Origin: Lasiosphaeris hirsuta
Lineage: Eukaryota; Ascomycota; Sordariomycetes; Sordariales; Lasiosphaeriaceae
Direction: 5' to 3'
Assembly: GCA_030549175.1 (NCBI GenBank)
Contig: JAUKUA010000005.1
Coordinates: forward strand, 2,356,001-2,420,000
Length of the DNA stretch: 64,000 bases
Shown: positions 37,424 through 49,285 of the stretch, piece by piece
Layout: the number at the start of each line of letters is the position of its first letter
Numbering within the stretch: position 1 is the first letter of the stretch
The notes under the pieces: generated by a model
What the model saw: only the letters and a program-made list of their open reading frames with translations
Told to the model about the DNA's origin: nothing
Databases searched by the model: none
Program-made: the position numbers and the translations under genes

Positions 37424-39931
37424 TCACCCAATAATCATCTTCTTCCATCGTCGATCGTTGGTGTCGCTTGACTGGGCGTGCTTCTTGCCCGCCCGGTGGC
37501 TTCGCTTGCCAAAAACGCTGTACCCGTCCTTCGTGTATCCATCCTTCGATGACGACTTCAATTTCTCCTGCTCCTCATAGGCCTCGATTATTTCAGCATA
37601 CTTCATTTTGAGGAAGAGGGATGCGTTGCGCTTGTACTCGGCAACCTCCTCCTTCTTTCCTTGAAGCTTGAGCCACAACAACTTCGAGGTAATTTGGGCC
37701 TGGAGGATCGACATGTCTACCTCCACACGGACTCTCCTCGCTGATTTGAGATGATGAGACATCATCTCTTTGGCGCCCTTCAAGGACACTCTTTTATATT
37801 TCGGGCCGAGTGAGTGCTTAACCCGGTTGACTGCCTCCTCATACTGGTTCTTACCGGCTTCAAAAGCATGCTCTAATGCCGAAGCAGCCTCGTTTTGCAG
37901 TTTTGTGACACCAGCCGCTACCGGCACGTCCTCGACCACGTTCACGGCTTCGTCGACTGTGGAGTAAACCTTCTTGGCGAGATCCTGAAGGATATTCATG
38001 CCGGCCTCAAACGCCTCAACCACCACAGCCTTGCCGAAATCAACCTCAAAGGTTTCATTGATTTTGGGTTTGCGGGTTGTGACAACAGAGACATTCAAAG
38101 TTCCGTAGGCGTCCCTTTGTGTCATCTCCACAATGATCCCCTGATCCACAGAGGAGATCTTCGTTCTGATAGGTTGCTCGCCACGGAACACATCAATGTC
38201 GATGGCGCCCTTGGCGAGCCACGAGGCCTTGCTTCGCGAGGGAATTGTTACCAATACCTCGTTGGGGCTGTATACTCGCACAGAGCAGACTGTCTTCTTC
38301 ACCTCCGGATCAATGGGAACGCTAGACGGTTTGTCCGAGAGGAACCCAGCGAAAGACAATGCAGAGGCCAAAGTGCTAGTTGATGGCTGTGCGTGACTCA
38401 TCTGAACCGTCTTGGTGGAGGTAACATTGATAACGACTGTTGTTGTAGAAGTAGCGGCTGGCCCCGTCGATGTTGAGAGACGTCCGACGCAAGTTGGGGA
38501 TGACATCCCGAGGAAATCGGACAGAGGTGCTTGCTGGATGGGCGAGACGCCTCCCATACTTGTAAAGAGCGCTGAAATGGATGGCGCAAGCAGGGCCATT
38601 ACAATGGGAATGAGCATTGCAACAAACCACTTGTTCTGCTCAACGCTCTCAAGAACTTGCTGTCGAGAAGGTCTGCGGCTCCAGGCCTTTCTCAGATTTG
38701 CACGCATGGGCGTGCTGGGAGGCACATGCTCCAGTATACCAGGCTTCTCGGGAGACTCTGCCAATCCGGTTAAATAAGCAAGGTTCCGGTTCATCTGTCG
38801 GGTGTCGATGTTTAAAAACGACGAAAGATCAATGGGAAACCGCTGAGGGGGTATGGGCCTTTCGGAATCCCGAGACTCGAGGCACAGGTGAACAGCGCGC
38901 TCGTCGACGTATTTCCCCCAACGATCCGCCATTGGCTTCCCAATTACTTCAAATTCTGAGATGAATATGCAGGGCACCTCGTGGGTCTTCATAAACTTCC
39001 ACGCAGCTTCTCTTGTCTGCCCGTCCCGTTCGTCGTCGTCATCAGCACAGTAGAAGATGGCGATGTGAGGCAGGGTCCAGTTTGGTTTCATGAAAGAGCC
39101 TTCCGGGGAAAGAATGGTGCTGTAAGTCTTCAGGTTGCTGATGTCTTCTCCGATGGTGATGGAGTACATGGTCGAGCCATGGAACTCCGAGGCCGAAGTG
39201 CAGTGCTCAACCTTGATTTGATATTGAGATGCTTCCATGAGATCAAGCTCGGGGGTTGGGCCAAAAGAAGAGATGGGAACAATGTTAAACACGCCCTCGC
39301 GGTGTCTACCGAAGGTATCTTCATCCCGAACGCCTTGCTTTGGCGATGCCCAGATTGCGTTGGAGACCTTGAGCACAATGCTTCTCTTGGCTTCGGGGAA
39401 CCCGACATACAAGACGCGGAGCGGCTCCGTAGTGGAGAGATATGCCGGTGACATGGTCTGGCGGATCGTTGCGACCAAGCGGTTCGGAGCGTCCGACATG
39501 TTCAGCTGCTTCACTACTGCAGCAGTCTCCTCGTCTGTGCATTCCCGAACTGCGTGCTTCACTGAGATATTGTCCAGGTTGACCGTCTCGCCATCACTGC
39601 CTTCCTGAAACTCGATAGAGCCAAGGATGACCCCCGAGCCCTCTGTAGAAGATGTAGAGCCATACCGAAGACTGTTGGCTGGGACCTGTGTTGAGGGGTT
39701 CTGAAGGATCTGGTCGGCATATCTAATGGAGGAGGCACGGGAGGATTGATCAGACTCGTCGTCTGTGTCGCTATCGTAGCGGGTCTCAGATCCGTCAAGG
39801 CTGTGCACGTCGTCAGGATGGTGCACCTCGAGAGATCCAATGGACTCGGACAGGAGACCGTCCTGGCTCTCGCTATCGGTGCCGTTAATTATTTCATAGG
39901 CCGAGTCGGCCAAGCTTCCCGTGTCCGACAT
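37424..39931 (-). CDS. Predicted membrane protein of unknown function
   Basis: A single exon encodes 835 residues, starting at the ATG at 39931 (MSDTGSLADSAYEI). I do not recognise the family. Visible organisation: an acidic Ser/Asp-rich N-terminus (1-120); a folded segment (about 150-350) with alternating strands such as LRVLYVGFPEAKRSIVLKVS, HIAIFYCADDDDERDG and CIFISEFEVIGKPMADRWGKY, reminiscent of an α/β domain; one hydrophobic helix at about 436-457 (VAMLIPIVMALLAPSISALF) likely to span a membrane; a Ser/Thr-rich linker; a β-rich block around 555-650 (VRVYSPNEVLVTIPSR, IIVEMTQRDAYGTLNVSVV); and a Lys/Ala-rich helical C-terminus that could form coiled coil. The topology is undetermined. 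Codon regularity over 2.5 kb makes the gene certain. Confidence 0.85.
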   Translation of the reverse strand: MSDTGSLADSAYEIINGTDSESQDGLLSESIGSLEVHHPDDVHSLDGSETRYDSDTDDESDQSSRASSIRYADQILQNPSTQVPANSLRYGSTSSTEGSGVILGSIEFQEGSDGETVNLDNISVKHAVRECTDEETAAVVKQLNMSDAPNRLVATIRQTMSPAYLSTTEPLRVLYVGFPEAKRSIVLKVSNAIWASPKQGVRDEDTFGRHREGVFNIVPISSFGPTPELDLMEASQYQIKVEHCTSASEFHGSTMYSITIGEDISNLKTYSTILSPEGSFMKPNWTLPHIAIFYCADDDDERDGQTREAAWKFMKTHEVPCIFISEFEVIGKPMADRWGKYVDERAVHLCLESRDSERPIPPQRFPIDLSSFLNIDTRQMNRNLAYLTGLAESPEKPGILEHVPPSTPMRANLRKAWSRRPSRQQVLESVEQNKWFVAMLIPIVMALLAPSISALFTSMGGVSPIQQAPLSDFLGMSSPTCVGRLSTSTGPAATSTTTVVINVTSTKTVQMSHAQPSTSTLASALSFAGFLSDKPSSVPIDPEVKKTVCSVRVYSPNEVLVTIPSRSKASWLAKGAIDIDVFRGEQPIRTKISSVDQGIIVEMTQRDAYGTLNVSVVTTRKPKINETFEVDFGKAVVVEAFEAGMNILQDLAKKVYSTVDEAVNVVEDVPVAAGVTKLQNEAASALEHAFEAGKNQYEEAVNRVKHSLGPKYKRVSLKGAKEMMSHHLKSARRVRVEVDMSILQAQITSKLLWLKLQGKKEEVAEYKRNASLFLKMKYAEIIEAYEEQEKLKSSSKDGYTKDGYSVFGKRSHRAGKKHAQSSDTNDRRWKKMIIG

Positions 39932-42130
39932 GATGGGAGGCTGTCGGATATCGGGCGAGCTGTTAGAGATCCAGTTGGCAAGCTGCTGGCTGCCCTGAGG
40001 TCTAGGGAATCGCAGAGCGGGTACGGAAGTCGAGAGTTGGGGGGGGCTTCCGTCAATGGAGGAGTGGCGATGTGTGAATGCGTGGTTGTTTGAGGTGTTT
40101 GCGGGGAGTCGTTGGCCTGCGGTTCCATCACGAGGGAAAAGTTGTCAGCCTCTCAGATTTCTCACGTCATGGCCCAAAATGCCATTCGTGTATGGAAGGT
40201 TCGGAGTTGGCCTAGGCAGCGAGGAGGGCGTGCTAGAGGCGAGGGAGAAAGATGGTGGTGATTGCGGTTATGGTGAGGTAGGAGAGAGCTGGGAGGGAGG
40301 GGCAGCGGGCAGGCAGATCGGGCGAACTGGTGAGGGGGAAAGCACAGACGAGATGACGAAGTGCTGTAAAAGGACAGAACAAGAAGGAATAACTCATGTA
40401 CCAGGCAGTATGATTTCTTGTCTTTCTCCGAGAGCAACTCGACAGGCGGTTTTTTTTGGTTTGGGTTTCGTCTACCTCCTCACTAGGAGCCAAAGGTTGC
40501 CTTACTATGGCGGGGTGGGGAAAGTGTCCACGGAAGGCGCAAGTCGTGTCAGCCTGTGAGCCTCGGACGTTGTCGGCAACTCGTTTGCACGTCACTCGTC
40601 CACAGCTGGCAAAAGGGGAGGGGGAAAAGCACTCAGGGCAGCGTCTACTACGCACAACTTTAGGGCAATGTGTGCTGGCCAGTCTGGAGACCGGCGACTG
40701 GAATGTAAGGAGAGATTGGGAGATGCAACCCTGCAACAAAGAAAGCAGAGCAGGATGGGGCAAGGTGAGGGAGTTGGGAGGCAACGCCGGATGGGGTGGG
40801 ACGGAGGTGATGGGCTGTGATACGGGCCACATGGGCTGGCAATGAAGTCACCGATTGCTCGGTGCAGCAACGCCAGCCTGACCACCCTCTCAATGCTCCC
40901 AATCGCGCTGGCCTGCGTGCCTGGAGCGGCCAAACAGCCTGTCGAGTTGCTGCTATCAAAGACAGCGGTAATCAACCCCTCGAATGTGTTAGTCGATGGT
41001 GGGGTTGGCTGAGGAGTCACCAGCCCAAGCAGGGCCAAAGGGGAGCTACGGGGAGGAATGCGGGATGCAGCTAAGAGTTCGTGGCGGCCATGGATTGCCT
41101 ATCAGCAATCTTCGAGGCATGGAGGGGCATGAATCCCCAAGTATTTCGCACGCAAAGCTTGGTGACAAATGACCTGTAGCCTTCCATAGCCACCCTTCAC
41201 CTGCCGGCCGTCCCTGCGAGCCTGGCTTTTGCTGGGCACTAGTTAGAGTGGGGCAGATTCACCCGACATTGCTCTTGGAGGTTGAGATAAAGCTTTACGA
41301 TCAAGCCTTTGCCGTCAACAATCTTTCGAGGGCCAGGGACATTGCTTACCGAAACCATTGTATGAGAGAGAACGCCCCAAAAAGGACAGGTGGAAGAATG
41401 AAAGAAACTGGGAAACTTGGGGGGCCATGGAACAATTCAGCATCGATATCCATACATGCACTTTCGCATTTCAAGGTTGTCTGGGTTAGGTGTTCGTTGG
41501 TTGGGGAGCTGGCACAGCTGCCTGAGCTTTGTTGGCAATGGCGCTTGTGTCATGCGGCCTCCTGGGCGAGTAGTGCCTCCACATGGAGGACTCTATCCCA
41601 CCTGTACCTTGGCATCCACCCAGTCCCAAATGGAACTACTCAATGTTCACCCAATCGATGCAGAACCATTGCGGCTCGAGATATAACCAAGAGACAAATG
41701 CGCAAGTTCAATGCATGGAATTGGACTTCATGTGACCAGCGAACATGGTAAGAAAGTAAGGCACCGAGTTCCATTGACCCCACCCCCATGGTTACCATAA
41801 TACATCACAAAATACATACACAGAAGCGGAGGTATAGGCAAATCCAACCCGTGCTGAAAAGACTCAAAACCCCTACTATCCACCCAACCAAAGAACCAGA
41901 AAAACCATTGGTATCTTCAACTCAAAACATGACGGTCATGCGTTATATGGTTCCCAGTCGCCTAGCCATGAAAGCCAATCCTCCTCTCCCACCAGAAATC
42001 CTCACCCAACCTATCCGAAGTGTAACCAGACCGAAATATTCGAGAAAAGGTTTGCATGGTAGCAAAGCAACCAATGCGCCGGAGCAATGTAGTCATCAGA
42101 AACCAAGGTCTATCCCGAACATCCTTGGTC
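39932..42130. other. Intergenic region with possible upstream ORF
   Basis: The left end is the leader of the orphan membrane-protein gene. It includes an ATG at 40128 (- strand) that opens a 79-codon frame overlapping the main start out of frame. The rest, to 42130, holds the phosducin-like gene's 3' end. No other gene is recognised. Confidence 0.45.
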
Positions 42131-43064
42131 CTACAAGATGTTGTACTTCTTGAATAATCTCTTGAGCGAGTTGCTGTCAAAGTCCTCGTCCTCGGGAACC
42201 ATCTCTATCAAACCTGTCATGTTGGCGAAGAGATCGCCTTGATTCCGGTACGCAAGAATCGCCGGTACGGCCGCGTTGTCAAACTCGATGTCATCGTAGT
42301 GCACCTTGACAAAGTGGACGACGGGATGCGTGGCGACTAGGGGAAAGAGGGCACCCTCGATTGCTGCCGAGACCGGGCACTGTTTCTTGATTAGTACTCG
42401 TACATGTGTGGGGTCGATGTGTCGTCAAGGTAGTACAAACCTCATTATCATAGACGAAAACAACCACGATTGTCTCTCTCCCGACTTTCTCTATCGCGTC
42501 GAGGTATCCCATGGCGTCAACCGCATCTAAGCGGCCATAAAGCCTTACACTAGGGCTTGTCCTCCGGTTCCGCACGGCTGGGCCACGTGTCTCGGCTTCC
42601 AGCTCCCGCTTGCGGCTCTCTCGCCATTGTTGCAAGAAGGACTCCTCGTCCGGGTCCTCGGCGCCACTACCGTCGCTCTCAGGTCCGCTGCTCCCGCCAT
42701 GCTTGCTGCCATCTAAGCCGAATACGCTGCGACGGGCGGCTCGCACTCTGTCCTTCCACTTCATACGACGGGCCGTTTCGTACGACCGGGCATCGGCAAT
42801 AACACCCTTGACACCGGTTGCGTGATTGGTATCGAATGATGCCGGAGGAAGGTTGACCTCACCGCGGCTGTCCATTGTGGGCATCCGCATTGCGGCTTCG
42901 ATCTTGTCGGCCCGGTACCGGTCCTCTTCGTCCTCGTCGTCGGGGCGTCCGGCGGCTTCTCTGGCAGTAGCGTGACGGTCTTCGGGGTGTTCTCTGTTAT
43001 CGTCTGCGGCGTTCTTGGCAAGCAAGTCGGCGAATTCCTCCTGGGCTGGGGTTTGGTTTGACAT
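42131..43064 (-). CDS. Phosducin-like protein (Gβγ chaperone)
   Basis: Two exons, 43064-42442 and 42380-42131, with a 61 bp GTTTGT...CAG intron, give 290 residues. The N-terminal half is charged and helical (EDEEDRYRADKIEAAMRMPT, SYETARRMKWKDRVRAARRSVFG, SFLQQWRESRKRELE), as in the Gβγ-binding helix region of phosducins. The C-terminal half is a thioredoxin-like fold: RLYGRLDAVDAMGYLDAIEKV, TIVVVFVYDNE spliced to CPVSAAIEGALFPLVATHPVVHFVKVHYDDIEFDNAAVPAILAYRNQGDLFANMTGLI, ending KKYNIL. Phosducin-like proteins help fold Gβ with CCT chaperonin and assemble it with Gγ in the cytosol. Fungal relatives are Cryphonectria BDM-1 and Aspergillus PhnA. The Gβ gene lies 4.8 kb away on the same strand. 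A G12 run sits just upstream of the start. Confidence 0.92.
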
Positions 43065-43077
43065 GGTTACGAAAGGA

Positions 43078-43089
43078 GGGGGGGGGGGG
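43078..43089 (+). repeat. G12 homopolymer
   Basis: Twelve G residues (C on the transcribed strand's sense) lie 14-25 bases upstream of the phosducin-like start codon. They may affect translation or be a sequencing weak point. Confidence 0.85.
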
Positions 43090-45490
43090 CAACGCAGGCT
43101 CGGAGGGAGGCCACGCTGATATATGTGTGTAGGGTAGGTGGTGTAGTGAAGAGGCCCGCAGGATCCGAGACAGGCGGGGCACAGGGTTGAATGACAGGTA
43201 GGGCAAAAGCTGCTGTGCACGGCAAGCCCGGTAGTGTAGGCAGGGTACGAATGTCGAATTGCACGTCAACGGTGGTGGAAGCGCACAATGGGCACACAGA
43301 CCTGGGTGGCTAAGACGAAAACTAGGCTTCAGTCTGTGTTGAGCGGAGAGAAGAGTTGTTTGGTTGGTTCTGGACCGGACGATCAATCCGAGTACCACCC
43401 AGCAGCGTAGGACTGAGTATTGGAATACTTGCAGTGTGAAGGGTCGGATCAGGGACGGATGGGAAAAGCTCGTCAGAAAACAAGATAGGCGGGCAAGTCA
43501 GGGCAGTAGCGCAGCCAGCAATAGCCGGTTGCAGACACACTCAGCAGCTGGAGCAGCCGGGATTGAGTCGACCCCTGGATATGCGTCAGAGGGTTTCAGG
43601 TCGCGAGTTGACCGAATGCGACGAAGGGTATGGATGGTGGCAATGGCAAGAACAGGCGTGCCAGGGCAACTGCGCAGGCAATTGGCTGCGTAACAAGAAA
43701 TAAAAAGGTCAGCAAGGCGCGAATGCACGCAGAGACAGGAGAGGCCAGAGCAACCCAAAGCTCACACTTGTTCGTACTCACAGACAAGACAGCGGGGGGC
43801 GGAGAGAGACTATTGTTGAGGAGAGGCCGAGCACACGGACTCGGGTCGACGCACTCGAGGGGCAGATACCTCAGTTGGGCAGCGGGCGGGTGGATGCAGA
43901 GCTAAGGTAGTGGTATGAGGTGGTGTGGTTGGTGGTCTACGGTGGTGGGGAGTGGAGAGGGGTTTGGGCGCGAAGTGGGATCGGCAGCAGAAAAACGAGG
44001 GGTGGGCTGCAGTCGCGTGGTTGACTGGGATTATAGAACGCAAATAATGAGGTGCCGGGCAGGGATCTAGAAAGTCCTTGTCTCTTCTCACTTTCTTCAA
44101 TTTGAGTTCCATCCCACGAAGTCGTCGCCGTTTGCCGTTGGGTCCTTGCGCAGCAGCACGCGAAGACCAATGTCCTTAATTCATCGACTCTTTGGCCTCT
44201 TCTGTCTTGTTGGGAGACCAATCGTAGCCATCGAGACGGCATGGGGTCTTGTCATTCTATTGTTCGTATACATCCGCCAAGCAGTGTTCTCCAATGACAT
44301 CTGCCATCTCACCTCCTGCCTTAGATGACGCCTCGTGTGGCATGCTAAGGACGGCGTCGAGCTTCGCAGAACCAAATCTCCCGTTACGTACTTCTCGAAG
44401 AAAAAAGGAGCCGCGCAATAACACGACCGACTAGTGAGAACTAACGAGAGAACACGCAGCCCAGTTTGTGAGCGGAGCAAGGGGTTACACAACAAGGTTG
44501 CTCGCCGTTTCCCACGCGGCACGGCCATTACAGCCATCGCAGTTTGATGATTTGCCGTGCGGAAATGGAGAATAAGTCCAAGTTCATCAATTGCTTGTCT
44601 GATCTTGCCCCTTACACTACCTACATAACGGTTGAAGTCAAGTCCGTAATTCTTCCAAGGGCCGCCGAGGGACACCAAGCACACCTGGAACCGCCACCAT
44701 CTCAGTCTCTTCAGTCTAATTCACAAGCGAAGGAAATATTGTCAATGGCCGTTGAACTGGCCTCTGCAGGCTGCTGGGGAATCATGCATCAACAGGCACC
44801 ACACAAAATGGCACACTACATTCGGGAGAAGCAATAGGGAAGCAAGACGCATTGCGGTCACAGCGTCACGGCATCTCTGGACAGGGAGCCGAGTGTCCAC
44901 CTGACCACGATCTTGAGGAGAAAAAAGAAGCCTTGTTTCATCGCTTGTTTCAGTGGGTAGCCCCTGGCCCGCCGTTGCCCACCTCCCCGGCCCTGCCAAG
45001 ATCGCTTCGCCCAAAAGACAAAAAGATGCGGGAATGTTGGTATCCAGTGTGGGGGATCTCAGTTTAGTGCTCTTGGCGCTGTCTTTAGCGTATGTCGTGA
45101 TGGGGATCACCTTTTTTTCTAGAAACCTTCTATTTCCAATTCCCAAACCACACATCTTCTGTTTTGCCGGTTTGGCCCTCCCCCTGAGCCCCTGCTGACA
45201 ACTTTTTGCTGACCTATTTCCGGGCAGGGTTCGAGAGCCGGCTCCCAATTATCTGCTGATATGAATCAATTTCCCGTTCCAATTATCGGGTTTCGTGCCT
45301 CCCAGCTCTTGAATTGGTACGTAGCGGGCAGACTGCTAGTGTGCAGTAAGTACCCTGTGGAGTCAAAACCCAACATTCACTGCACAATCTTAGGCCTGTT
45401 CTTGCCAGCTTCACGCAGTCATTGACACTGCTGTGGCGGGCTGAAATAGCAAATATAAACATTGAAAATAATGCTTACCTTGTGCCCCCC

Positions 45491-45535
45491 CTTTTTTTCC
45501 TTCTTTTTTTTATTATTTTATTGTTATTATTATTG
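45491..45535 (+). repeat. T/AT-rich low-complexity stretch
   Basis: A pyrimidine run is followed by TTA/TTG triplets in gene-free DNA. It is almost free of G and C. Confidence 0.8.
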
Positions 45536-47909
45536 GAGAGAGAGAGATTTGCATTTACAATCCAGCCCTGGCTTGTTAGCGCGTGACACTCCCAGTAAGT
45601 GAGTCAAAATGAAGCCCCGAGAAAGAATTCGTAGCATAACGAAAGGCATTTTTGGTGTTTCATAAGAGGCCTTTTGAGATACAAAACATGCCATTTTGGC
45701 GCGAAAAGGGGGGTTATTTGCTGCTCGAAAGCCTTTCCAGAGCTTCAATTACCCCTTAGGATCTTTGGGGAAGGTTACGCGCTAACAAACAAACTAGGGT
45801 TGGAACATCTAGCTCCAAAATAATTTGTCATTGCCCAACTTCGAAGCCAGCAGCACCAATAAAGGAATTGGCTTGACATCGGTGTGAGCACCGAGCAAAG
45901 TACGGATATCCTCCTTGAAATTTGCGCTGCTACGTGGGATACAGATTTACCACTTGGAATGGCAGATATACTCGGCATGGTCGATAGCGTACAACTCGAT
46001 AATATGTAACACTTCGTAGTACCTGGGCCACCTGATCAGGGGGCCATGTATTTTCTCTAAGTGCAGCACCCATCACTTAGGTTCTGTGATCAGCTGTTAG
46101 TTGACTAGAATGACACCAACCTACACTGATGTCTCGACAAAGAAGACATACCGCTAGCTACTTTCCTATCGGGCCAGTCTGTGGAGTATGGGGAAGTGGG
46201 CTCTAATTAAAACACGATGCTCTACCTACACTTTAGTGACATCAGGGCAAGGCATCTACAGCAAAGTTAGGAGGGAAATACCAGCCAGCTACTCACCCCT
46301 AATACTCAAAGTATGTAACGGCAAAGCTCGCGGCGCCAAGCAAGGGACGTTCACCACAAGTACAAGGCACTGTAGATCTCCAATATCCCCATTTGTTGGC
46401 CCGAATAGAATACGGGGGGCTAAGTGTGTCCCGGTGTTGAGCAGCGTACTGTTGTTGCTCTGAACAACTGTGGCACTGAAATACAAAGACGGCAACCGAA
46501 AACACATGGCATTGGGCGACTATAGTACAGATAGACAGACCGGGATTATGGGAATCACCTCCCCCTCTTATTCATCTCGATGGAGGTTTTGATTCACAGC
46601 CCACCCACTCACCATAGCCGGATACATATACGCAAAAATATGAAAGGAAACACATGGCTTCCTCCATGCCTGTCTCTCTTTACTCTTCCCCAAAGGAATG
46701 TATACCTCTTACTCTCACTCCCCAACTTCAAGCCCCTATTATCCTCACAACACTCTCTTCCGTGTTATAAAAAAGCACCGATGATAGAAGAACATTGGCG
46801 ACGGGACACGGAACGCAGAACGACACCATCAGCACATGAAAACCAGAGACCCAAACACAAGTCAGTAGAAGACAGCCATCCCAGACACCACACCCTTACA
46901 CAAGATCGCTCAACCCCTCACCCAACTGAATATTTACCACCTGCCTCATTCGTCCCAATCACCTCTTTCCAATCACAACACTGGCCCCTGCTCACCGAGT
47001 CACTCTCACTAGCCGCAATCAGTAACTCACCGAAAAGCAAAGAGGCGAAAAGTGATGAAAGTCCGTTTTGCATTCCCGGTATTTTTATGAACACAATATG
47101 TCGGGAGAAAGCCTAACCCGTAATAAAAAAAAACAAAAAAAACTACTTTCCTGCTCTCGTGTCCCTCGCCCGAAACAAAAACACAGGGGCATGGGTGGCG
47201 AGAACTAAAACGACAAGCTAGAAGAAATCATCCGTTGGCCGAAGATGTGCGAGAAGAAATATGGATTCAGCAAGACAGACGGGTAATGTCTGGGATTGAG
47301 ATAGCTGTAGTGCTTTCCACGGGCTAGACTGTATATCCCGTCTCTCGAGTTGATATCGTGCGGGCGGGGATAGACGGCGGACGACGAGGCAAAGGGCGCG
47401 TAAGGTATGTAGCTGGCTTCGTAGATAGAGTCTCGTTTGTTTGACCATCAAGGAGATCCAGGCCCGATACGACATATATTTTTTTCCCTTTGGCTTGCCG
47501 GAACTGTCGATTGAGGCAGAGCAGTGTTACCAGGTGTGGCCGGCAAAGCGAAAAAATCCATCGGCTTAAAAGGTGGAAAACTCCAAATACACAGCTGCCG
47601 CCGCCGCCTATACGAACAAGAACTGCCAGAACTATGGTGCAGAGAATGAGGTAAAATAGCCGCCATCAAGCCCAAGTGACAATGCCTCCAGCCGCTGGCT
47701 GGAACCGGGTTTGCTGTAGTCTCAGCGGGGAGGCCGAGTGTTATTGAGAAAAAGGATTTCGTGACTTCGTCCTGCCTACGCCAGACCGCGGTGATTAAAA
47801 GGCGTTATCAGGTTGAATTAGAACAAAAAAAGGCACTCGATAGTCTTTTCAAAGCGGCGCAGTAGGTCGGGTATCCAGAGGACGTTCGTATAAGCATCAC
47901 CAAGGCGCC

Positions 47910-49285
47910 TTAGTAGGCCCATACCTTGAGCTGTGTTGGTTGTTAGCAAGTGTGCGCAACACCAATGACAGATGGATGCTTACAAGAGAATCCCAAGAAC
48001 CCGTGCACAAACTTATACCGTCGTTTGATACCCCCAAGCAGCTGACGCGGTTTTCGTGGCCTACGAGGGAGCCAACCTTCTCGCCCCGGGTAACATCCCA
48101 GACCTGTAGAGCAGTCAGCACCAGTGGGCGAATAATAACCGCTTCCAAAATCTTACCTTGCACTCAAAGTCGTCGTAGCCGGCAAACAAGAGTCGCCCAG
48201 ACACCGATGTGGCGACGGAGGTGATACCGCAGAGGATTGATTCAGACTGCGGGCATTGTTAGCATTGATTGTGACCTGGCCAATATATGCTGCATGTTCC
48301 AACTTACTCCATAAACATTCAATTCGCGGTCCGCGCGAATGTCAAACAGCCGGCAGGTAGCATCATCGGAGCCAGTGACAAACGAGTGGCCGTCGGGGAA
48401 GAACTGGATGGCGTTGATATCGGATTCATGGCCGGCAAATGTCTGGACGGCCTTGCCGGCTCTGATATCCCACAGCTTCGCGAATGCGTCGCAAGCGCCC
48501 GAGATAAAGGTGTTCTGGTTGGTAGGGTTCAAGCTGATGCTCATGACGTCGCCCAGGTGGTCGGCAAACTCAATAACCTTGGTCCCTGTCTCGATATCCC
48601 ACTTCATACACGTCATGTCACCGGATGATGTGAGAATGCTGCGGTCATTGATAAACCGACAGCATGATAAGTAGCCGGCATGGCCTGACAGCTCTCTAGC
48701 GACACGGGTCGGGCCATCGCGGTTAGAATTGAGGTTGTAGATTGAGCAGATATTGTCGAGTCCGCCGCATGCAACATAGTTTCCGCTTGGGGCGTAGGCG
48801 CAGGTCATGACCCACGAGGATCTGAGGGGGATTGCGTGGACCTTGTTGGTCGTGTATGCATCCCAGATGATAAGCTTTCCATCTTGCGAGGCGGAGACGA
48901 GATGCCTCCGGTCGGTGGACCAATGCATCGCATAGATCTTTGCTAGATGACCCTTCAATGTCCTCTTTGTCCGCATCAACTGATTCTTTGGGATTGAGTC
49001 GTGCGCTTGAGCAGCGACAGCGCGGACTGGGAGAAACAATCATGGTCAGCAATACAATTCGCGAATTGGAATCCAAGGACTCGAATGAAATCGGCCGATG
49101 GGGAGGTAGAGACGCCCGAGAGCGCTCGGCTATCACGATCGGGGGGGGGACTCACGCGTTGTGTCGGCGAGCTCATCTTTCTTCCTCTTGATCCGGTCCT
49201 TGAGGGTCTCAGCCTCGCGACGCGCCTGCTGGATGCGTGCCTGCATCGCCTCTGGCGACACCTCGCTCGGTCGACCTGAGTCCAT
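47910..49285 (-). CDS. Heterotrimeric G-protein β subunit
   Basis: The model has five exons, 49285-49156, 49026-48308, 48246-48157, 48103-47984 and 47930-47910, giving 359 residues, in frame with GT-AG junctions. The N-terminal helix ([19 protein letters not shown]) is the Gγ-contacting coiled coil. Seven WD repeats follow: [12 protein letters not shown]...[42 protein letters not shown]...[21 protein letters not shown]...[26 protein letters not shown]...[37 protein letters not shown] and [34 protein letters not shown]. The length matches the family. It works at the plasma membrane with Gα and Gγ in nutrient, mating and developmental signalling. The last exon encodes only six residues plus stop (LKVWAY). 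Orthologues include Neurospora GNB-1 and Aspergillus SfaD. Confidence 0.97.

Larger units (their letters stand above)
43065..47909. other. 4.8 kb gene-free region between phosducin-like and Gβ genes
   Basis: I see no convincing gene. There is a G12 run at 43078-43089, an AT-rich low-complexity stretch at 45491-45535, and AT-richer sequence from 45.4 to 47.2 kb than in the flanks. Frames such as 46580-47116 (+, 178 codons) are low complexity (Ser, His, Pro, Thr). The right end should be the Gβ 3' untranslated region and the left end the phosducin-like leader. Confidence 0.45.

Noticed and set aside
46580..47116. 178-codon open frame on + strand
   Set aside because: Rich in His, Ser, Thr and Pro with no fold-like pattern, in low-complexity AT-rich DNA.
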